In this document: one piece after another, positions 18,601 through 24,409 of the stretch
Layout of the letters: each line of letters begins with the position of its first letter
Numbering within the stretch: position 1 is the stretch's first letter
Assembly (NCBI GenBank): GCA_946411215.1
Contig: CAMKDH010000002.1
Coordinates: 1-37,513, forward strand
Length of the DNA: 37,513 bases
From: an uncultured Treponema sp.
Lineage (GTDB): Bacteria > Spirochaetota > Spirochaetia > Treponematales > Treponemataceae
Direction of reading: 5' to 3'
Made by a program: the position numbers and the translations under genes
Notes under the pieces: model-generated
Seen by the model: the letters and a program-made list of their open reading frames with translations, nothing else
Told to the model about the DNA's origin: nothing
Database searches by the model: none

Positions 18601-21202
18601 AAAAACCTGGACGTTTACAGGCAATGAAGAAAATATTTATAAACTTACAATTATAGACCCAGATGGTCCAAATCAGCAGGGCCATGCTGTAACCTGGGAA
18701 TTGCTTGCAGACACAAGTGCTGTTACAACAGGAAAAGCTGCTGCAACAGATAAAACAATAACTGTTACAGTAGAAGATGCTGCAGATGGTACACATAACT
18801 CCAGCACTCCAGGAACAACTCAAACAGGCGAAACAAAAACCGGCTACTACAAGGTTGATATTGTACCGTATATTACAGGTGTAAAAACCGCTTTGTCTGA
18901 TCTAAAGAAGAACAATCCTAGTGTTTACGCAAGAACTGCCCTTGGTCATTATTCAGTAGCTGCTACCGAAACAATTAAAATTACTGGATTCAACCTTACA
19001 GGTGGTACTGTTAAGTTCACTGGCGGCGCTACAGCTTCTTACAATGCAGAAGGAATTGCTTTAACAGCTTTGTCTACTGCAAAATCTGGCAGCATGAGCA
19101 TTGCTGTTAATGAAGTAGAATCTTTGAACAACAGCAACAACGATGATGGTCATGGTTCTTACGACAAGACAGTAAACCTTGCAACAACACCAACAGGCGA
19201 CAAAACAATTTTCACCAACTACTACAACCGCCAGCCTAATGGCGACAACAACAACAGACTCACTGATGATGTTGTGGTGGATATTTGGGATTTGGATCCA
19301 ACCGCAGTTTACCCAATGCGCCAGAAAGGTGGTATTGCACAGGCAATTATGAAGATAAATCCAGCTACTGATCAGCTTGGATTTGCGTTTGCGAACGGAG
19401 CGGCTTATTTTAGTATGCCAGGTAAGACGGTAGAAGCGGCAAGGGATACTTCGGTTGTTGCCTGGGAAGGATTTAATGTAAAAGAATTTAGTAAATTACG
19501 AGATTACTCATATACTTATTGGAATGGAGAACTTGAACCATTTACTTCTGTTGGTTTTGCCTATGATAAATATGGATATTCGTATGGTGTTGCCAGTGGT
19601 GGAGATATAAACTCAGGATCTGGAAATAGTATTGATTTCTTTAGCTTCATGACAGATCGTTGGGGAAAAGCTTTAGGTGATACGGATAATAGTAGTTCTA
19701 GTGATAATACAGGAAGACATAAGAGTTCAAAACATGACCAGAATTCTATTCGTATTGAAACAAATGGTCTTAAGATTGATGGAGCTAGTGTCTTTGAAAC
19801 AAAGAGAATAAGATCTCCTTCTGTTGTCGTTTCTGCACATGGTAATAACGCTTCTTCAACAGATACAAATGTTTATCTTGCATATTTTGATGTATTGACA
19901 GCACAAATTAGATTCAGAGCAGGAAATATTGGTGAAACACTAACAGGAGTAAATTCAAATAATTATAATACAACAAAATTTTATAAATTAACAAAACTAG
20001 AAAAATCTGATACCACAGGATTATCATTTTATAGTATTAGTGAAAGTCCTTATTGGAATCTTACAGATGGAAATAGGGTAAAGATTTATACAGATGATGA
20101 TGAAGGCAATAAAATTTTGGTAGATGATTATAAGAATAATGAATATGTAATTTACAATTTACATGTTAATAATAAAAAATTTGCATTGTTGTTAAGTAAT
20201 TCAACTTCTACAACAGAACCACTTCCTTTGTATGATTCTTCAACGTCAACAAAATTAATGGAAGGTACGTATTACATACAAGCTATTCCAGAAAAGAGCA
20301 AGGGCTTTTTTGGTAATTTTACAAATACATTTGGAACAAATAATAAGAATAATATAACTCCAGCTTCTAGCAAAACAAATGTTGGAATTATTGCTAGCGA
20401 TTCAACTGCTGGAGAGTACATATCTATGGGTGTTATTCCAAAAGGCTCAACAGGAGGTTTGTCTACCGACGATGTTGTTGTAATTGTCTGGTACGGCGAT
20501 GATTTGAAACTTCATTATGCATATAACACAACACCATCTACAATCCGTGGAAATGGAAGCACAGCAGGTTGGACATCTACAACTTTGTTTACTGGTGATT
20601 TAGAACAGGCTGGAGAATATTGTCAGCTGGCTGTAGATGCAAAAGGTGGTATCCATATTGCAGGACTTGACTCAACAAACAGCGATCTTATTTATGCGTA
20701 TATCGCCAAATATAACGAACCAAATAATGTACAAACTTGTATTGTAGATTCAAGTGGTATTGTTGGTGATAACCTGATGATTGATGTTGCAATGAATGGA
20801 AGTGGAACAGATGCAAAAGCAATCCCAAGAATCAGTTACTATAACTCATCAACAAAGAGACCAAAGCTTGCCTATCTGGTTGACACAACACAGGCAAATC
20901 CTGCTGGTGCAAATAATGATTTGTTTACAGGAAAATGGGAATGCGCTGTTGTTCCAACTTCTAGTAAGATCGATTTATCTGACAGTGGAAACAAGATTAA
21001 TGTTGGAGTCTGGAAAGATGATTATGGAGTTGTAAAAAATTCAACACCTATAACAAAAGTACAATCTGTGGATCATGTAAACAATTATTATTCAACCTCG
21101 TACGGAATAGTCGGTGGTAATGGCTCTGCAAATGCAGTTTTAGGTTATATCATCAAAAAAGATTCTACAACCAACACCATCGAAACCGCCCAGATGAGGT
21201 AA
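6644..21202 (+). CDS. Giant Ig-like repeat lipoprotein (4852 residues)
   Basis: A single open frame of 14.6 kb, with GGAGG at 6630-6634 before ATG 6644. The N-terminus is a lipoprotein signal (hydrophobic 12-25, lipobox IISC, Cys about 27). The body is a chain of Ig-like modules of roughly 90-160 residues. Each starts with a D-x-x-x-P linker such as IDNTPPVIVI or IDTTAPQ and often ends with DNAGN-like turns. I count about 25 linkers, near residues 148, 590, 967, 1083, 1179, 1294, 1400, 1497, 1606, 1733, 1851, 1958, 2088, 2212, 2465, 2571, 2720, 2854, 2998, 3147, 3284, 3420, 3684, 3886 and 4070. A TIG-like segment follows (about 4070-4150). The last ~500 residues have blade-like repeats (VYLAYFD, LKLHYAY, LIYAYIAKY, PKLAYLVD) suggesting a beta-propeller. 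It is probably a lipid-anchored fibre on the cell envelope used for adhesion or glycan binding; that role is inferred. No stop or frameshift interrupts it. A terminator follows immediately. Confidence 0.9.
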   Translation: MKLQKVFLKNALIFIFLFSIISIISCEIGLGAAVDIQPPGLTIDNPKMNSIIRDSFAITGSWNDDGSIDDVYAILKRTDGKLVDGVHEEKRIQGEWSSSDDDRNKGSWKVIVEPLSETEKLLDGIYQATVYIQDKSKHITTQTSSFTIDNTPPVIVITRPSTSINAKSFDTYGQLFTLEGQAADDNNVSLIEVQVYNDEACTDFNHSISLKNVPNSINMDAAIYDKEQGGYISQDEEKYVFEVPLEQAGSGKEFYCKIVAYDGAQKYPIDENEKQDSDEKGNNADYYYLYKDIATVVLQNYKITEVYSILNGTYSSENSRSAITPEEVIELIGSEELKTSIGKFILNPTNNPTFQITGRSPLLLNGEDFIDAKNDVSNGGQIVVEVSPGLDGILLDEESLKVYAQKCDANGKVAEGTPKIYFTDASVQESGTSYRFSIIIRRSDGFEIGGNYIVGVEGHDQSTTKNPVEPAGKAYGFHMASSGNAPALEVTTPASGEDVYKRAGQSQIFSGTIQVEAGVPVLNIYKTGVEDPIITKNFTLADAITLNSRTEYSFSEEVSDFGTTSGKQVYKLVASFDGVTSPIVEREIIFDVSAPEISITQPQLANKYDEDGNIVTTSKFVNGTIAFEISAKDRGGAGLGNASNPSQATAKYEVLVEGQAVLSEEINLENDVAVAVDTTNPKINGKTFIFRVTAQDNAGNLGVSNDENFTYFADQNTDVPYFVKHILSAEEISDGKKDFDFNMTQISAYNSLNKTNKLGTVTKGDYLKFRCYDDDGTVRITIKNKRLVSNTQSDWENNINNLITVYNKTKDTKALTEFDDYQFPNTDDDCGFYEYVIILSDGNKTETIGPFLVNVAKDKATIKVEVSPEYARDENNFSNKITITPSMPPYSAYRKIEGNVDAEGNLIIENLPIGTETSPGVYEFSDLEVTDELNASQLLANENPVIYYVVDGNNQASTEFKVILKKDNDAPETVTITAPPAGKINKLALNDDEYGFRGEVKDNKSGVKTLYYCFNQNETAPTDISAYNSEPASNGNYIINKTIDTGTTASAAGNLYEGNWSLHIIAEDNAGNRTTPISRQFDIDKEAPELTETSADDLGYKNGTFTLSGKVFDSNGLKPGNEVVITDDKDNTYSPTIEFGTNNTWTASIEGLSEGKHTLTITATDKAEKTTTLKRLVTIDSKKPVVSQDMILPNGYSFAGTSVTISGTTTDDAPSSGLECIKYLFADGETDSATKSQEFTLQNAAYWSENIDVSALSGSEMNGLFEQQGIKYIWVTAYDNAGNVSDTVKKSFVYDLNNPVISDVKIQYTGETEESALDTNTIYTKKTGYTISGNFSDSGSNVTIGVTSNGENCTVEQTANAKSGEWHFTTSDLADNSYTYIITATDASGRMNTVTAYIVVDTQNPEIVITETDDIYKNTNAHQFSGTITEPYLKSAKAYLYKNTTATLFKEEAISPVNGKWSWTVTGLEDAEYILKLEAEDDAGNHNEKASTKKLVIDSTKPVISLCADKKLFNVSGSPVNAGTALSASGTYFAKEGFTLTGTITEVNFKEATIKNGDSPLSFTSGGTSAGEWTYTQAQTDGEYDYNIFVTDEAGNSESVHITVKIDTTAPQTNSITAPVEGSTGQSAISETSFIFKGLAFDAEDNTGTGVSKIWYAFTKDATAPGTAEEPLTGYTEMAVNDNAVWSIPKTINSGTSASTSGNLYEGKWYLHVKAQDLAGNISEAASSRQFDIDFAKPEISLEVAKSVYNYSDITSGAGSFSVTGTASDSQALALVKVFAKKGTEAAKEISLTVTNGKVSNDDSWTQTFIFGDSADSTADNYLSEGKYDIWAEAKDIVGKTTTTGKIQITIDYTKPEIKESTLKLNELNYDINKWYDSKTLKVDIEVTDNTSGVSTVQCITKKNATEDRTVPLSKDNGDRYTGTAQLSSDGDSLTIKFKAKDIAGNETAEITKTVKIDTTVPALELYKYKVADGSLKSANGTVYINGTASLTVYGNYSDLQSGVQALTFAGTKNSVQPTVTYSTAVASDTNTSYTIDSITNDNKASIKSWKAVFANADLETATLSVTGVNNAGAEGLSVEKNLFAISRDELPPTLKNLNFATDSDHFTVYAKKNNSGTVENYYINNTQGKFIISGLVEDPVDENNPAASGVESVKLEIEDTASPKHTYTKTSNTAYFANIDLSTFTTPATAKITLNDYAGNSYTYTLPQIIFDTAGPVSIHEIDSTGKDIVFRVGDKTNDDISSTNASTYSLAWNTYTDSSVDASHTYEKIDEAVGGKYAGGTFGNSTTLKIRGSFEDSGSGLKQVFYKIYDRSNSLIFDNGEERYNLTDAEKTQLVEDVISANQYFAPLTTPDYKRVFYNVDKSDYDSATVEDQKKLAFGGNQLKENGIDVTETKGTIEYYKFWKIIETTYSFTIPQLNEGCNYLVVVAEDNVGNYYLDTSDPIDHDNDSSTGPRSFSNFSMNLDTTSPTIELQDPASTTIVYTSDSYTIKVKATDPGVLGVENSSSGIKSVSLTGNGQTVSCSKSATEDDIWEANVEALLKENDSVTISATVKDVAGTSSDKVVANIFKDITKPSVSITAPADADKDTADIQVNGTISLKGTANDNSGGSGLKEESSGSKTLKLYYTTNSELGGKEAAEIAAEDIKSQNTQTASDKFIFIQETDNSPSWQFENLVTSKIDGTTAITDNTAVYFMVSTQDKSGNIGYSKPQKVIVNQNTDRPVLVLSQISKNTVKTLKTKTVYGSVSDDDGTLEKLWFYSGAKEQMPALPEFNAGNKTWTATGWTEITIDGNSWTVDSEENDGETTWYFALADANHSLFATVGDDEMKHPYLKYNDTENKVDGASTGVTFKYDTNPPTPTYLYLYKAQKNTTTALTTIAVDTTIPWTTESNIAFGAAYDVLYAKVIVEEGTAMKNLTGANGALPTSTPVSISYKNSQGVSPLTYEKILEVAGTENEAGKYTYYLGPLVMDTTEQHEFKITVEDAVGNKGYISRSIIVDNEGPASLTNVKPSKLEAVSGVVNFRGSVSDNENGSGILYETNENNEITAYGVEWYIPTYGQVSAGAEAITTGWAYPTSKGTASWEIEFENLGTIIGYNASSYEVSANYKDFETGSNTGLYDIPVWFRLTDAVGNVGYITNNSIRYNPNADRPVVQITYPVHEDGKDYVTMGGTINISGMANDDDGITAVYLQFDMDGDNTYENGVGISGTPFTNSEIVDIPNTNPVQKGVLANGTKSWYKTLSINNISNPIIKVRAISIEKDSEKNTADLLVSAWSDVLNIQVNNDVPTFSNIKLKKFNTVPTSATLSGLTPSGEMDYASDMFIKGSDTSWYLTGEINVANTTTISSVVVRGAVSYDYTNDENNTNDTLISYLTNANKKCYFAIPVALANNAGSTWETTITATDKTTGQPQSNRFQAVINLDKTAPNFTDVKTVGENEEIKLYKNSYGASGVELSTASSDNYVQNSNGSFTLTGKINEEGSGFERLAFYFERKGSGADTANRIYNPMEKHGDENLANRTNLSSSQANGSVSINSDGLPALYLTGVTRTNNLAIKSAALKNNKNIRKGGLVKIGDVYRLIDNIDNRDVDGTITFTPGCDTSFTIAEFIYAMVIDNNGESTNIDGSLKNDDGDGMVESFTKSGTNYIWDANLDSKHIPDGPIEIHCVVFDKAGNSSHGYTTTKVSNNPPRITSVMFGTDLNADGNFELGTEDSEFKTYYVSTNVNGTGNKTIGTERWDLEAKIDDTNYWTAKRGLVVIPEFVGGTGTIYYKYSKSIGANAEGLTSAAEGTLTGTATIKALSASDENIRDGENQATISAASGNTTGVIILANGDTDSLTTISKTTGEISSSYTYPNVYSFSFWDSTEGCTPGQDSQWSVLNAKFKQDLVDDTPPTGTITPFYWNSLTENSVYTSKAVEDISSVADLEGHIELEGDLPADTFDEASGEFDNNPKVSGKIKIEGNAFDETRISSITVSFADKTVVATYNSIAKTWTFTGNEENIYKLTIIDPDGPNQQGHAVTWELLADTSAVTTGKAAATDKTITVTVEDAADGTHNSSTPGTTQTGETKTGYYKVDIVPYITGVKTALSDLKKNNPSVYARTALGHYSVAATETIKITGFNLTGGTVKFTGGATASYNAEGIALTALSTAKSGSMSIAVNEVESLNNSNNDDGHGSYDKTVNLATTPTGDKTIFTNYYNRQPNGDNNNRLTDDVVVDIWDLDPTAVYPMRQKGGIAQAIMKINPATDQLGFAFANGAAYFSMPGKTVEAARDTSVVAWEGFNVKEFSKLRDYSYTYWNGELEPFTSVGFAYDKYGYSYGVASGGDINSGSGNSIDFFSFMTDRWGKALGDTDNSSSSDNTGRHKSSKHDQNSIRIETNGLKIDGASVFETKRIRSPSVVVSAHGNNASSTDTNVYLAYFDVLTAQIRFRAGNIGETLTGVNSNNYNTTKFYKLTKLEKSDTTGLSFYSISESPYWNLTDGNRVKIYTDDDEGNKILVDDYKNNEYVIYNLHVNNKKFALLLSNSTSTTEPLPLYDSSTSTKLMEGTYYIQAIPEKSKGFFGNFTNTFGTNNKNNITPASSKTNVGIIASDSTAGEYISMGVIPKGSTGGLSTDDVVVIVWYGDDLKLHYAYNTTPSTIRGNGSTAGWTSTTLFTGDLEQAGEYCQLAVDAKGGIHIAGLDSTNSDLIYAYIAKYNEPNNVQTCIVDSSGIVGDNLMIDVAMNGSGTDAKAIPRISYYNSSTKRPKLAYLVDTTQANPAGANNDLFTGKWECAVVPTSSKIDLSDSGNKINVGVWKDDYGVVKNSTPITKVQSVDHVNNYYSTSYGIVGGNGSANAVLGYIIKKDSTTNTIETAQMR

Positions 21203-21203
21203 A

Positions 21204-21238
21204 AAAAACCATTGCCTTTTTTCGGGGCAATGGTTTTT
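21204..21238. terminator. Bidirectional intrinsic terminator
   Basis: AAAAACCATTGCC (21204-21216) pairs perfectly with GGCAATGGTTTTT (21226-21238) around a 9-nt loop. There is a T-run on both strands. It ends the giant gene (+) and the convergent small-protein gene (-), whose stop is at 21244. Confidence 0.92.
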
Positions 21239-21243
21239 ATAGA

Positions 21244-21681
21244 TTAATCCGGAAGGAAATATCCTATAATCGCAAGAATTCCCAGAACGACTAATCCAAT
21301 AATACGAGTTGTCCAGGATCTGTTTTTCCAGAAGATTCTGTGCCATCCTAAGAAAGGCCAGAAAATCAACCATGCTATACAACCAGGACCACTTCCTGTG
21401 TTTGAATATGAGGTGCTCGTATTCGACTGATAGTTTTGATAAGTTGACTGGGTGTTATTAGACATAGCCGCGTTGCGTTCGTTTCGCTCGGCAGTTAGTC
21501 TTGCCTGATAGTCTGCTTCGCGTTGTGCTCTTTCAGCAGCCTTTTGAGCTTCTACCTTTTCTTTGTAGACTTTTTCACAATATCCTTTGCAAACTAAAAC
21601 ACCAAGACTTGGTACTACATAAGTCTCAAGATGATCGTTATCTATTACAGCTCCACAAATTTCGCAATTTCCAATTTTCAT
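21244..21681 (-). CDS. Small Cys4 zinc-ribbon-like protein with C-terminal membrane helices
   Basis: 145 residues. The N-terminus has two cysteine pairs (CEIC at 7-10, then CKGYC about 21 residues later), consistent with a zinc ribbon. A charged, probably coiled-coil helix follows (about 38-70, KEKVEAQKAAERAQREADYQ), then a polar Ser/Thr/Asn linker. Two hydrophobic segments close the protein (CIAWLIFWPFLGWHRIFW and IIGLVVLGILAIIGYFL). The C-terminal region vaguely recalls TM2 domains, but the match is too weak to call. The start ATG 21681 is preceded by AAGGAAAG. The xylanase gene lies 36 nt upstream on the same strand, so the two may share an mRNA. Function unknown. Confidence 0.8.
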   Translation of the reverse strand: MKIGNCEICGAVIDNDHLETYVVPSLGVLVCKGYCEKVYKEKVEAQKAAERAQREADYQARLTAERNERNAAMSNNTQSTYQNYQSNTSTSYSNTGSGPGCIAWLIFWPFLGWHRIFWKNRSWTTRIIGLVVLGILAIIGYFLPD

Positions 21682-21717
21682 AGTAGGACTTTCCTTATGT
21701 ATGTTTTTCCTGTTTTT

Positions 21718-23019
21718 TTATTCTGCTAAAACGTTATAAACTTCTTTGTAAGCCTTTTTTGGTTTTAAGTTTTGATCAAACAAGCCGCAATAAGGGCCGT
21801 TCATTTTATAACTGTAATCAGTTTTTGGAAGACTTGGATTATCACAGATACCCCAGATTGTGAGGCCTGTAAAATTAGCGCCTTCGTTACATGCACTGAT
21901 GATAGCACGCATTAAGTTTCCGTAGAAGCGGCCGTGCTTGTCTATTTGTAATTTGTCGTAATTTCGAACTGCAACTTCTGTAAGCTGAACTTCAATTCCA
22001 AGGTCGCTGTACATTTTGATAGCAGTTTTAATAAGGTTCAAATCGTTTCCGTTCATACAGCCATTCTGCTGACCGTAGCCGCCGATGTAACCCTGCATTC
22101 CAACACCATCACAAAGCTTTTCTTCTTTGTTCAAATACTGAACAAGGCGGATAATTGCATCGCGCTTGTCCTGGTAGAAAGTGTTGTAGTCATTGTAAAA
22201 AAGCTTGATGTTTGGATTAACCTTTTGAACAGTGTCGTGTGCACACTTAAAGGCATACTTTACATATTCTTCGCCCATTGTCTGGTAGAAGATGTTTGTC
22301 TGTCCGCTGCGCATTTTTCGTAAGTGATATGGATTGTCTGGAACCCATTCATTTGCGCCATCAGCAACTGCTTCGTTTACAACATCCCAGCAGTAAACAA
22401 GGCCTGGGAACTCTGTTTCAAAATGGGTGATTACGTCTTCGATATAAATCTTCAGGCGTTTTTCCATTTCTTCTTTGCTTACAATTGCTCCGTCTGATTT
22501 AAAACCTTCACGGAAGAACCATGGTGTCATGTAAGCATCCCAAACAAGAACATGTCCGCGGATTCCAATTCCATTTTCCTGAGCCATGCGTGCAATTGCG
22601 TCTGCCTGACCGTAATTCATTGCAGGAACTCCGGCTTCCTGACTCTTTCTTTGAGACAAAAGAGAATATGCTTTAAATTCGTTTGTAGCTGTTGTTGTAT
22701 TAAAATCTTCAGCGAGCATTTTGATGTAGCTTGCGCGATTTAACTGGCTGTAAGAAATACAAGCACCAACTTTGAATCCGTATTTTTGAGCCATATCGCA
22801 AAGACGTGCTTCTTTTACAAAATCATCTGCTTCTTCCTGCCCATCAGCTGCACCCTGATTAGCAGTAACTTTTTTTCCGGCAAATTGACCTGTAAAAGGA
22901 GATGTTGATTCTGCAACCTCTGCCACTTCGTTTGACTCCTTTGTGTCTGATTTTTTTGAACAGCAGCTAAGGCAACCAATAGCTGCTACCAACATTAAAA
23001 GCATTAAAATTTTTTTCAT
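21718..23019 (-). CDS. GH10 endo-1,4-beta-xylanase lipoprotein
   Basis: 433-residue lipoprotein that should cleave internal beta-1,4 bonds of xylan. The signal peptide ends in a lipobox (AAIGCLSCC), so the enzyme is lipid-anchored. A linker rich in Ser/Glu/Ala (about 22-65) precedes the GH10 barrel (about 70-430). The acid/base Glu is in YCWDVVNEAV and the nucleophile Glu in VQLTEVAV. GHVLVWDAYMTPWFF (usually GHTLVWH in the family) and the late WGICDNPSL also fit. The His after GHVLVW is replaced by Asp, which may change the substrate-binding site. ATG 23019 has GAGG 8-11 nt upstream. It faces purA divergently. With xylB on the opposite strand, it points to xylan use. Confidence 0.93.
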   Translation of the reverse strand: MKKILMLLMLVAAIGCLSCCSKKSDTKESNEVAEVAESTSPFTGQFAGKKVTANQGAADGQEEADDFVKEARLCDMAQKYGFKVGACISYSQLNRASYIKMLAEDFNTTTATNEFKAYSLLSQRKSQEAGVPAMNYGQADAIARMAQENGIGIRGHVLVWDAYMTPWFFREGFKSDGAIVSKEEMEKRLKIYIEDVITHFETEFPGLVYCWDVVNEAVADGANEWVPDNPYHLRKMRSGQTNIFYQTMGEEYVKYAFKCAHDTVQKVNPNIKLFYNDYNTFYQDKRDAIIRLVQYLNKEEKLCDGVGMQGYIGGYGQQNGCMNGNDLNLIKTAIKMYSDLGIEVQLTEVAVRNYDKLQIDKHGRFYGNLMRAIISACNEGANFTGLTIWGICDNPSLPKTDYSYKMNGPYCGLFDQNLKPKKAYKEVYNVLAE

Positions 23020-23076
23020 AATTGCAACCTCAAATTCTAGTGTATCAGATTAGGTCTTTTAGGTAAATTGCGCTTG

Positions 23077-23105
23077 TTGAATTAAGACGTTTGTTTCTAT
23101 ATAAT
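23077..23105 (+). promoter_or_regulatory. Probable purA promoter
   Basis: TTGAAT (23077-23082), a 17-bp spacer and a perfect TATAAT (23100-23105) lie in the 123-bp gap between the divergent xylanase and purA genes. The predicted transcript starts near 23112, about 30 nt before the purA ATG. Confidence 0.6.
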
Positions 23106-23142
23106 GTTTACGGTGCGAAAAAAATCGCGGAGGTAAAAAATA

Positions 23143-24369
23143 ATGAATGTAGTTGTAATTGGTGCCCAGTGGGGAGATGAAGGTAAAGGTAAAATTGTTG
23201 ATTATCTTGCCGAAGATGCAAAGTATGTTGTTCGTTATGCAGGTGGTCCAAATGCAGGTCACACAATTGTTGTAGACGGAAAACAGTATGCACTTCATCA
23301 GGTTCCTTCTGGAATTCTTTATGCCGATAAAAAAGTATTCCTTGGTTCAGGCATGGTAATTGATGCAGAAGCTTTTTTCAACGAGCTGCAGATGCTTAAG
23401 GATAACGGAATTAACTGGGAAGGCAGAGTATTTATTTCTGACCGCGCACAGCTTATTCTTCCACGTTATCGTCAGATGGATAAAGATCGTGATGCTGCAA
23501 GAAAACGACCAATTGGAACTACAGGACGCGGTATGGGTATTGCCTATGCCGAAAAAGCCCACCGTGATGGTGTTCGCCTTGCCGACTTAGACTGGCCAGA
23601 AAAAATGGCTGAGTTTGATGGCGAAGACAAAGAATATCTTGATAAATATCGTGACCGCCTTATGAGCATGCGTGTTAATATGGCTGCCGAAATGTATAAA
23701 GTAAAGGGAGAAAATATCCTTTTCGAAGGCGCTCAGGGTGCAATGCTCGACCTTGACAGCGGTACATATCCATACGTAAGCTCTGGTGCTTCTTGTGCTG
23801 CCGGTGCTGCTTCTGGTTGTGGAATTGGTCCTCATGACCTTGACCAGATTGTAGGTGTATTCAAGGCTTATGAAACACGCGTTGGTAACGGTCCAATGCC
23901 TTCTGAATTCAACAACGAAAGCGAAGGTGAACTTTGCCAGTATGTACGCGATACAGGTCGTGAATACGGAGTTACAACAGGACGTGCCCGCCGCTGTGGT
24001 TACCTTGACCTTGTTGCTTTGCGCTATGCCTGCCGCGTAAACTCATTGGATGGTCTTGTTCTTACTCACCTTGATATTTACGATGCAATGGATCAGATTG
24101 AAGCCTGTGTTGCTTACGAAATAAACGGTAAAGAAGTTACAGACTTCCCTGCAAATGTAAAAGAACTTGAAACAGCAAAACCAATCCTTAAGAAATTTAC
24201 AGGTTGGAAAACAGTTCTTAAAAACTGCCGTTCATATATGGAGCTTCCGGAAAATGCCCGTGCTTATATTAAGTTCATCGAAGACTACTGCGAAACTCCG
24301 GTAACAATTGTTTCTGTTGGTTATGAACGCAACGAGACTTTTGTTAGAAAGGATCCTTGGATAAAATAA
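23143..24369 (+). CDS. purA: Adenylosuccinate synthetase
   Basis: 408-residue GTP-dependent enzyme joining IMP and aspartate to adenylosuccinate, the first committed step to AMP. The glycine-rich loop QWGDEGKGK, with the catalytic Asp at about 12, and GPNAGHTI, with the catalytic His at about 40, are intact. So are GTTGRGMGIAY, the Arg-containing TTGRARRCG loop, and the C-terminal GYERNET guanine-site region. It is somewhat shorter than the usual ~430 residues but has no missing motif. GGAGG precedes ATG 23143 by about 10 nt. xylB follows after 40 nt with no terminator, so readthrough into xylB is likely. Confidence 0.97.
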   Translation: MNVVVIGAQWGDEGKGKIVDYLAEDAKYVVRYAGGPNAGHTIVVDGKQYALHQVPSGILYADKKVFLGSGMVIDAEAFFNELQMLKDNGINWEGRVFISDRAQLILPRYRQMDKDRDAARKRPIGTTGRGMGIAYAEKAHRDGVRLADLDWPEKMAEFDGEDKEYLDKYRDRLMSMRVNMAAEMYKVKGENILFEGAQGAMLDLDSGTYPYVSSGASCAAGAASGCGIGPHDLDQIVGVFKAYETRVGNGPMPSEFNNESEGELCQYVRDTGREYGVTTGRARRCGYLDLVALRYACRVNSLDGLVLTHLDIYDAMDQIEACVAYEINGKEVTDFPANVKELETAKPILKKFTGWKTVLKNCRSYMELPENARAYIKFIEDYCETPVTIVSVGYERNETFVRKDPWIK

Positions 24370-24409
24370 AAAACTATAAAAAATCAGGAAAAAAAATCAG
24401 GAGGAATTA

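Noticed and set aside
6644-21202. Giant gene as several separate genes joined by error
   Set aside because: The frame is open throughout, module spacing is regular across the whole body, and no internal signal peptide or ribosome site suggests a second gene start.
21244-21360. TM2-domain assignment for the small membrane protein
   Set aside because: Only a loose similarity around FLGWHRIFW; the typical spacing and glycine pattern are not convincing.
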